From contig CANCAO010000067.1 in assembly GCA_947374105.1 (NCBI GenBank), positions 1-7,581 of the forward strand: a DNA stretch of 7,581 bases. The letters are read 5' to 3'. Below, in pieces: positions 6,801-7,581 of this stretch. Numbering within the stretch: position 1 is the first letter of the stretch; each line of letters begins with the position of its first letter. Source of the stretch: Comamonadaceae bacterium (GTDB taxonomy: Bacteria > Pseudomonadota > Gammaproteobacteria > Burkholderiales > Burkholderiaceae_C). Both the position numbers and the translations under genes were made by a program. The notes under the pieces were generated by a model. It saw only the letters and a list, made by a program, of their open reading frames with translations, made no database searches and had not been told where the DNA came from.

Positions 6801-7579
6801 AGCAAGCACAAGCGGCGCAAACGGACATCCTGGCGAAGCTGGTTCAAGATCGCACCGCGCAACATGCTGCCGAATACAAGCAGGTCCTGGCGAAACTGAA
6901 GAAGGACTACATCACCGCGTACATTGCAAGCCACACCAAAGCTCGCCTTGGTGTCACCGAGGAAAAAAACAAGTCTGCATTGCGCAAAGACTCGCGTCTG
7001 GTTGCCATGCGTGCACTTGCTGGCATTTCACTGATGCCCACCAGCGACCTCACTGGATTTGAGGAAAAGCTCGACAACCTCAAGAGCTGCTCGTCATTGG
7101 TGGACACCAATCTTGCGTCCAGCGCGTTTTGCCCGCATTGCAATTTCCGGCCAGCGAATGAGCAGCTCGGCATGATTCCAGCGGCCAACGCGCTGCAAGG
7201 GTTGGATACCGAACTGGATGGGTTGATCGACGGTTGGCAGCAGACCTTGCTGGACAACCTGGATGACCCGACCACGCAGGCTGCAATGGGTTTGCTGAAA
7301 GCGCCTGCGCGAAAAATGATTGAGTCGTTCGTGGCATCAAAAACACTGCCAGCGCCGGTCACACCGGATTTCGTCAGCGCGGTTCAAGAGGCACTGTCTG
7401 GCCTTGAAAAGATCCCGGTCAACAGTGAAGAGATTCGGCAGGCGCTGCTTCAAGGCGGCTCGCCTGCAACGCCAGCGGATCTACGCAAACGGTTTGAAGC
7501 TTTCCTGAATGAGCGCTGCAAGGGCAAAGACGAGAACAAGCTGCGATTCGTGGTTGAGAAGACGGGTGCTGACCAGTGA
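3836..7579 (+). CDS. brxC: BREX type 3 large ATPase BrxC (DUF6079 family)
   Basis: A 1247-residue AAA+/P-loop ATPase, the core BrxC protein of BREX systems, which block phage DNA replication and depend on host DNA methylation. The ATPase region occupies about the first 320 residues. Walker A is GNYGTGKS (67-74, with K73 and S74), and Walker B is LLVVDE (173-178, D177 and E178), so both catalytic motifs are intact. RFVAGVQEAIF (211-221) is a likely sensor strand, and SLRRVKDRF (232-240) holds arginine-finger candidates. A long middle and C-terminal part, with helical charged stretches (about 860-1060), has no motif I recognise. Near the end, C1085 and CPHC (1099-1102) form a possible zinc site. 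Gene order after brxF and the DUF6079-like N-terminus indicate type 3 rather than type 1 BREX. The gene is complete and undamaged. The expected pglX, brxHII, pglZ and brxA partners lie outside the window. Confidence 0.9.
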   Translation: MRYGDLIQFEPIESVIQLLDANRPDEGKKLVSTYVISDDMAERIAKLMIPQMSFDESVDHKGVLVVGNYGTGKSHLMSVLSLVAEDASFLPMIRHPKVAEAASTIAGKFKVHRIEISSQMSLRDIITQQLELFLEKHGVSFSFPPADKVVNNKAAFEEMMAAFTEVHPNLGVLLVVDEFLEYLRSRKDHDLVLDLSFLREIGEVTKHLRFRFVAGVQEAIFDSSRFEHVADSLRRVKDRFTQVLLARQDVSFVVAERLLKKSADQQDKIRAYLTPYAKFYGSMNERMDEYVRLFPVHPDYLKTFERISFAEKRNALETLSLSMRSLLDTDVPTDHPGLITFDNYWQTVKGNSVFRSDPNIKEVLRVAEVLDSRVQQAFTRPNYKPMAVRIINGLFVHRLTTGGDIHVPIGPTAEELRDTLCLYQPGIEELGGEPAADLLTAVQTTLREIVKTVNGQFITKAPDTEQYFLDLKKDIDYDAQIEKRAEALSDDALDRAYYSAVKQLMERTDENTYVTGHQIWQYQIEWQDRRVDRNGYLFFGAPNDRPTAQPERDFYIYFIQPFEPPKFRDESRTDEVFFRLKGLDDEIKRHLSFYAAALDLASTASGGAKQLYINKAQEVLRAMSKWLQEKQMTAFEVTYQGKTKTLQDWAKGVSLRDKARLGQDERINFRDVVNVISGLAMNAQFADTSPEYPTFSVLVTEANRKLLIGSALRALAGGTRTKDAVAILDALEMLDGDSIQPSRSRYAQEVLARLKAKGQGQVLNRNELLAGANDVEYFAPVRFRLEPDLLITVLSSLVYAGDIVLAITGDKIDSGKLNQLAERPLDELKQFKHVEAPKEINAAVLRSLFEFFGLPTGLAQKAAAGDPEPVVKLQDGVSVLVQRVLKAGTDLQGRLAFWGKPLLSDEEAKDWRTRLEALKGFTESLSPFNTVGKLKNLKVSQEDIDAQKKNLEVLASVEALLDLIVELGSTASYLSQAEIVLPTNHPWVKQAQAAQTDILAKLVQDRTAQHAAEYKQVLAKLKKDYITAYIASHTKARLGVTEEKNKSALRKDSRLVAMRALAGISLMPTSDLTGFEEKLDNLKSCSSLVDTNLASSAFCPHCNFRPANEQLGMIPAANALQGLDTELDGLIDGWQQTLLDNLDDPTTQAAMGLLKAPARKMIESFVASKTLPAPVTPDFVSAVQEALSGLEKIPVNSEEIRQALLQGGSPATPADLRKRFEAFLNERCKGKDENKLRFVVEKTGADQ

Positions 7580-7581
7580 GC
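7576..7581 (+). other. Possible start codon of the next BREX gene (GTG overlapping the brxC stop)
   Basis: The last bases read GTGAGC. GTG at 7576-7578 overlaps the brxC stop TGA (7577-7579) in a 4-nt GTGA arrangement, like the ATGA overlaps seen in the left cassette. It would encode Met-Ser. In type 3 BREX the next gene is normally the pglX methyltransferase. Only two codons are visible, so this is a guess from position. Confidence 0.25.

Noticed and set aside
5951..6934. 327-codon open frame on the - strand inside brxC
   Set aside because: It lies wholly within a strongly supported + strand gene, its product resembles no protein family, and it is the usual reverse-strand shadow of GC-rich coding DNA.
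1..7581. CRISPR array, tRNA, rRNA or insertion-sequence ends
   Set aside because: No regularly spaced long repeats, cloverleaf or transposase-like frame is visible; the only mobility gene is the recombinase.

Overview
The window is a piece of a proteobacterial accessory (defence) island. The DNA is moderately GC-rich and codes almost entirely on the + strand. Codon usage and protein style suggest a beta- or gammaproteobacterium, but no housekeeping gene is present to fix the taxonomy. About 98 % of the window is coding.

Layout. (1) Positions 2-2981 hold a tightly coupled three-gene cassette. It contains the C-terminal three quarters of a large serine recombinase whose catalytic start lies left of the window, followed by two different ParB/RepB-like proteins. 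Both junctions are 4-nt ATGA overlaps. No ParA ATPase is visible. (2) Positions 2982-3118 are the only real intergenic gap. It holds a small GC-rich inverted repeat, a plausible sigma70-type promoter, and a run of TGCCAA direct repeats at roughly helical-turn spacing that runs into the next start codon. (3) Positions 3119-7579 are the first part of a second operon. It encodes a 74-residue excisionase/MerR-like winged-helix protein, a small P-loop protein matching BrxF, and a 1247-residue P-loop ATPase matching the BrxC protein of type 3 BREX. The window stops 2 nt after the brxC stop codon. The expected remaining BREX-3 genes (pglX methyltransferase, brxHII helicase, pglZ, brxA) would lie to the right, and the next one may begin at a GTG that overlaps the brxC stop.

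How it may work together. The right half is the start of a known class of anti-phage system (BREX type 3), probably controlled by the small HTH protein acting on the repeats at its own promoter. The left half is the less familiar part. A large serine recombinase appears to have lost the usual zinc ribbon and to carry a homing-endonuclease-associated-repeat-like segment, and it is translationally coupled to a pair of orphan ParB-like proteins. This looks like a mobility or maintenance module that carries defence cargo. Its mechanism is inferred here, not shown. BREX and RepB assignments rest on recalled family features (P-loops, length, gene order); no database search was run.
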